Assembly (NCBI GenBank): GCA_945860745.1
Contig: CAMASH010000025.1
Coordinates: 1-42,902 of the forward strand
Direction of reading: 5' to 3'
Origin: Chthoniobacter flavus
GTDB lineage: Bacteria > Verrucomicrobiota > Verrucomicrobiia > Chthoniobacterales > Terrimicrobiaceae
DNA: 42,902 nt
The notes beneath the pieces are model-generated. The model was not told the origin of the DNA. It did not search any database and saw only the letters and a program-made list of their open reading frames with translations. The translations under genes were made by a program, and so were the position numbers. Every line of letters begins with the position of its first letter. The first letter of the stretch is position 1. Below, one piece after another: positions 41,007-42,902 of the stretch.

Positions 41007-41452
41007 TCATGGCTGGATCAGTCCCGGGTGATTAGCTTTGAGCCATTTTCGAACGGTGGTGCGGAGTTCGATGGAGAAGTCGACGAGCTCCCGAGCCTCC
41101 TCCGGGCTAACATGGCCGACGGAATCGTATTCGGCCGTGTTGCGTTTGTTCCGGCAGGAATCGAGATAGTCAGCATCGCCCTGCCGCTCGACTCCGAGGA
41201 TCATGGGCAGGGCCTGCAAGGTGCGGTAATGGGCGAGGTTTTTTCTGCGCGGTATCCTTCAGCGTAAAGGAGAATTGTGCAAAGTTTAAGGGTGGCATTG
41301 TAGGCGATGCCGAATTGCCAGTCGGTTGAGAGCCGCTCGGCACGGGCATCCTCCAAGTCCCGGTCAGCGATGGCGAACAGGTCCGCGATTTGGGACGGAC
41401 TGGTTCGATAGGGGCGTAGCCATCCGTTCTTAGACCAATTTTCCAAGCTCAT
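41007..41452 (-). pseudogene. HEPN-domain toxin gene, frameshifted
   Basis: The first frame (ATG 41452) reads MSLENWSKNGWLRPYRTSPS and then IADLFAIADRDLEDA, typical of small HEPN proteins partnered with MNT. At a run of six A (coding strand; 41239-41244) it leaves frame. One extra A would restore AEKNLAHYRTLQALPMILG, and that second frame runs to 41007 with CRNKRNTAEYDSVGHVSPEE. The latter contains the Rx4-6H-type RNase motif region (RNKRNTAEYD). Joined, the protein would have about 148 aa. It overlaps the MNT gene by 23 bases. It may be a real mutation, phase variation or a sequencing error. Confidence 0.8.
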
Positions 41453-42014
41453 CGGCTCCTCCTATGATCCAGAGTTTCGGGGCAGCGAGCACATTGGCGA
41501 TGAAGGCATCTCCGGCCTCCGTTTTGCTGGCAAGGGTCTCTCGGGAGAGAACATGGAGATTAATTTCGCGTCCCAACGTCGAGGTCAGCGGGCGGATGCG
41601 CGGGGCAAGGACACGCAGGCCAACCTTTCCAATCACGAGAAGATCCACGTCACTGCCCGCTCCTGCCGTGCCTGAGGCCTGCGAGCCGAAAACGAAGGCG
41701 AGATCAACGCCGGGCAGTCCGGCCAGGGCCGACGCCAATTGATCCCGCAGGCCCGTGGTTTTGAGGGCAATCCCCTGCAAGTCGGGAAAAATCGGATGAC
41801 CGGTATTGGCGCGATAATAGAGGCGGTTTCCGTCGCGGCGAGAGGTGAGCAACTCGGCGGAGGAGAGTTTGACCACTTCTTGTTGGACGGTTCCGATGGC
41901 AAGGCTGCTCAATCGGGAGAGCTCGCGCAGGTGAAACTCCTTCGCCGGATCGGCGAAGAGCAGGCGCACCAATTCCGCACGAACTTTTGGGAAGATCACG
42001 TCAATCGCACTCAT
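41430..42014 (-). CDS. MNT-type nucleotidyltransferase antitoxin with HTH domain
   Basis: 194 aa. N-terminal winged-helix part (AKEFHLRELSRLSSLAIGTV, then QQEVVKLSSAELLTSRRDGNRLYY) joined to a minimal nucleotidyltransferase: GS at 110-111, ten residues, then D122-x-D124 (FVFGSQASG...SDVDLLVIG). MNT antitoxins add AMP to a tyrosine of the HEPN toxin and so silence it. Here the partner gene is frameshifted just downstream. The HTH could make it self-regulatory. ATG 42014. Confidence 0.88.
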   Translation of the reverse strand: MSAIDVIFPKVRAELVRLLFADPAKEFHLRELSRLSSLAIGTVQQEVVKLSSAELLTSRRDGNRLYYRANTGHPIFPDLQGIALKTTGLRDQLASALAGLPGVDLAFVFGSQASGTAGAGSDVDLLVIGKVGLRVLAPRIRPLTSTLGREINLHVLSRETLASKTEAGDAFIANVLAAPKLWIIGGADELGKLV

Positions 42015-42025
42015 GAAGAACGTCC

Positions 42026-42073
42026 GCTTTTAACATACAAACGTGTGGCTCTGCCATACAGAAAGTTAAAAGC
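42026..42073. promoter_or_regulatory. Inverted repeat upstream of the MNT gene
   Basis: GCTTTTAAC (42026-42034) and GTTAAAAGC (42065-42073) form a perfect 9-bp inverted repeat with 30 bases between. It starts 12 bases upstream of the MNT ATG and may bind the HTH of that protein. The gap 42015-42253 otherwise holds a REP-like stretch and no gene. Confidence 0.5.
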
Positions 42074-42170
42074 TTTCCATGATGACTTCCCGGAGTTTCC
42101 GCCGACCATCGCCGTCAATCCGAAGAGAGTTCTTGTCGACGGAGGGTTGGGGACAATTGCCTCGCTTGAG

Positions 42171-42216
42171 CCTCGCCCTTCGGGTTGCCTGTTGGCAGGC
42201 TATCTCGCTACGCTCG
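42171..42216. repeat. REP-like sequence related to 27441-27490
   Basis: cctcgcccttcgggttgcct, then gttggcaggctatctcgcta, has the inverted piece TTGCCTG-TTGG-CAGGC and the shared ending caggctatctc. It is similar to the element between fdhD and the molybdoenzyme gene. Non-coding. Confidence 0.45.
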
Positions 42217-42253
42217 GTTCTCCCTCCCCACCCATCGCCTGATTTACCAAACG

Positions 42254-42290
42254 AAAAAGCCCCGGGCCTTGCGGCGCCGGGGCTCTTTAC
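42254..42290 (-). terminator. Rho-independent terminator after the glutaredoxin gene
   Basis: AGCCCCGG (42258-42265) pairs with CCGGGGCT (42277-42284), an 8-bp stem with an 11-nt loop. On the minus strand the stem is followed by UUUUU (aaaaa at 42254-42258 on +). It lies about 25 bases past the stop of the glutaredoxin gene. Confidence 0.8.
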
Positions 42291-42309
42291 GCGGGGAGGA
42301 AATCCCTGT

Positions 42310-42645
42310 TTACAAATTCATCTTGATCATGGCGGCGTGCTGTTCGTCGCTGCACGGGGCGTTGAGTGGAACGTCGGTATCCTTTGCCGTCGTTCCGACC
42401 AAGCCCTGGTCGAGGAGGTAGCCCTCGACCTCCTCGCCGCTGATGTCCGCCAGCATGGTGCCGTTGACAACGACGCAAGGGGAGAGCGGTTGACCGCTGA
42501 TCTGCTCCATTTCGAAGCGGTAATCCGGATTCTGGATGATGTCCTTCTCGGTGTAGGGAAGGTCATACTTCTCGAAGACGGCGCGGACGCCTTTGCTCCA
42601 TCCGCAGGAGGTTTTCAGGTAGGCGGTGATTTCGGGTTTGCTCAT
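42310..42645 (-). CDS. Glutaredoxin-family protein
   Basis: 111-aa thioredoxin-fold protein. The redox site reads TSCGWSKGVRAVFEK, a single-cysteine CGWS in place of CPYC, as in monothiol-like or bacillithiol-type glutaredoxins. IIQNPDYRFEMEQISGQPLSPCVVVNG carries the cis-Pro region (here SPCVVV with an extra Cys next to it) and the GEEVEGYL end is typical. The C-terminal 25 residues (after TTAKDTD) are an extension. ATG 42645. A terminator follows. Confidence 0.88.
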   Translation of the reverse strand: MSKPEITAYLKTSCGWSKGVRAVFEKYDLPYTEKDIIQNPDYRFEMEQISGQPLSPCVVVNGTMLADISGEEVEGYLLDQGLVGTTAKDTDVPLNAPCSDEQHAAMIKMNL

Positions 42646-42734
42646 ATTCTGAAGGGAAATCTAGCAGGGTCTGGCAAGGTTCCAAGGGAAAATCTGGCGC
42701 GCCCCGGGGGAGGTGATCGGGAGGGGGAAACGAA

Positions 42735-42762
42735 AAGCCTGTTGCTCGTGAGGAACAGGCTT
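42735..42762 (-). terminator. Rho-independent terminator of the gene ending at 42792
   Basis: AAGCCTGTT (42735-42743) pairs with AACAGGCTT (42754-42762), a perfect 9-bp stem with a 10-nt loop. On the minus strand it is followed by UUUUCG. It stands 30 bases past the leftward stop at 42792. Confidence 0.7.
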
Positions 42763-42791
42763 CCGTCGGCAGATCTTGATCCGCCGATGGG

Positions 42792-42902
42792 TCAGGCGGC
42801 GGCGGCCGCTGTTTGCTCCACGATCACCTCGGCGAGTGTGTCTTCCGCGGGAACTTCTGCGGCCCGGCGGGCGATTTCGGCTCTCACCTCGGAAAGTTTC
42901 AA
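42792..42902 (-). CDS. C-terminal end of an unidentified protein (partial)
   Basis: The last 36 codons of a leftward gene that starts outside the window. They read LKLSEVRAEIARRAAEV, then PAEDTLAEVIVEQ, and end in a run of alanines. The sequence is helical and charged. It is too short to name. A hairpin terminator follows its stop, which supports that this is a real gene end. Confidence 0.6.
   Translation of the reverse strand: MKLSEVRAEIARRAAEVPAEDTLAEVIVEQTAAAAA

Noticed and set aside
40795-41035. Small ORFs over the MITE (MPMPRGIGFQPM and HRQDADATWHW types)
   Set aside because: They arise from the MITE sequence itself in both copies and have no independent coding evidence.

Overview
The window (42,902 bp, GC-rich, about 45 tightly packed genes) most resembles the chromosome of a free-living or environmental member of the Verrucomicrobiota. 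This is inference. The basis is a PEP-CTERM sorting-signal remnant, SHD1-type beta-barrel domains in secreted proteins, several glycoside hydrolases, many genes without a clear Shine-Dalgarno site, and an unusual load of short repeats. No plasmid, phage or transposase gene is visible.

Layout. 1-1342: end of a livG-like gene, livF, and a small orphan protein. 1343-2583: decayed stretch with three gene remnants (small membrane protein, LuxR-type HTH, PEP-CTERM protein) and a 104-bp MITE. 2584-6419: mannan-type carbohydrate operon (CE7 esterase, GH2 beta-mannosidase, membrane-anchored protein). 6537-8741: phospholipase-D-like protein and a two-gene chromate transporter. 8671-12065: two polytopic membrane proteins of the glycosyltransferase/Agl23 type. 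12163-15420: vapBC, GT2 glycosyltransferase, pdxJ, bioF-like gene. 15407-16937: SHD1-like secreted protein and a CbiX chelatase.

17089-23407 is the most interesting part. A three-gene, stop/start-overlapping operon holds aldose 1-epimerase, a 761-aa fusion protein and a GH78 alpha-L-rhamnosidase, divergent from an L-rhamnose mutarotase gene. The fusion carries a di-iron desaturase-fold oxygenase, a Rieske [2Fe-2S] domain and an NqrF-type FAD/NAD reductase, so it looks like a self-sufficient MocDEF-type monooxygenase. I propose that it processes a modified rhamnose, for example by O-demethylation.

23444-24116: tRNA-His(GTG) followed by a tandem array whose units each end in a copy of the tRNA 3' end. 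24134-27399: ThuA-like protein, small secreted proteins, queH, fdhD. 27530-32979: FdhF/YdeP-type molybdoenzyme, lipB, ruvC, GT9, a small lipoprotein and a coiled-coil protein, all leftward. 33101-36545: SRP RNA, fur-like regulator, argH, nudix, tatC. 36743-38038: secreted HExxH protease. 38049-40603: VapC/Phd toxin-antitoxin pair and recQ. 40604-42902: second MITE copy, a frameshifted HEPN gene with its MNT nucleotidyltransferase, glutaredoxin, and the end of an unidentified gene.

A second theme is a family of short degenerate tandem tracts of 6-, 7- or 9-bp units. They mostly occur as two inverted arms around a short core, and they sit beside or inside genes: upstream of livF, downstream of livF, in beta-mannosidase, in the chromate transporter N-terminus, at the start of the GT9 gene, between fur and argH, and before the protease. 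Several are translated in frame.
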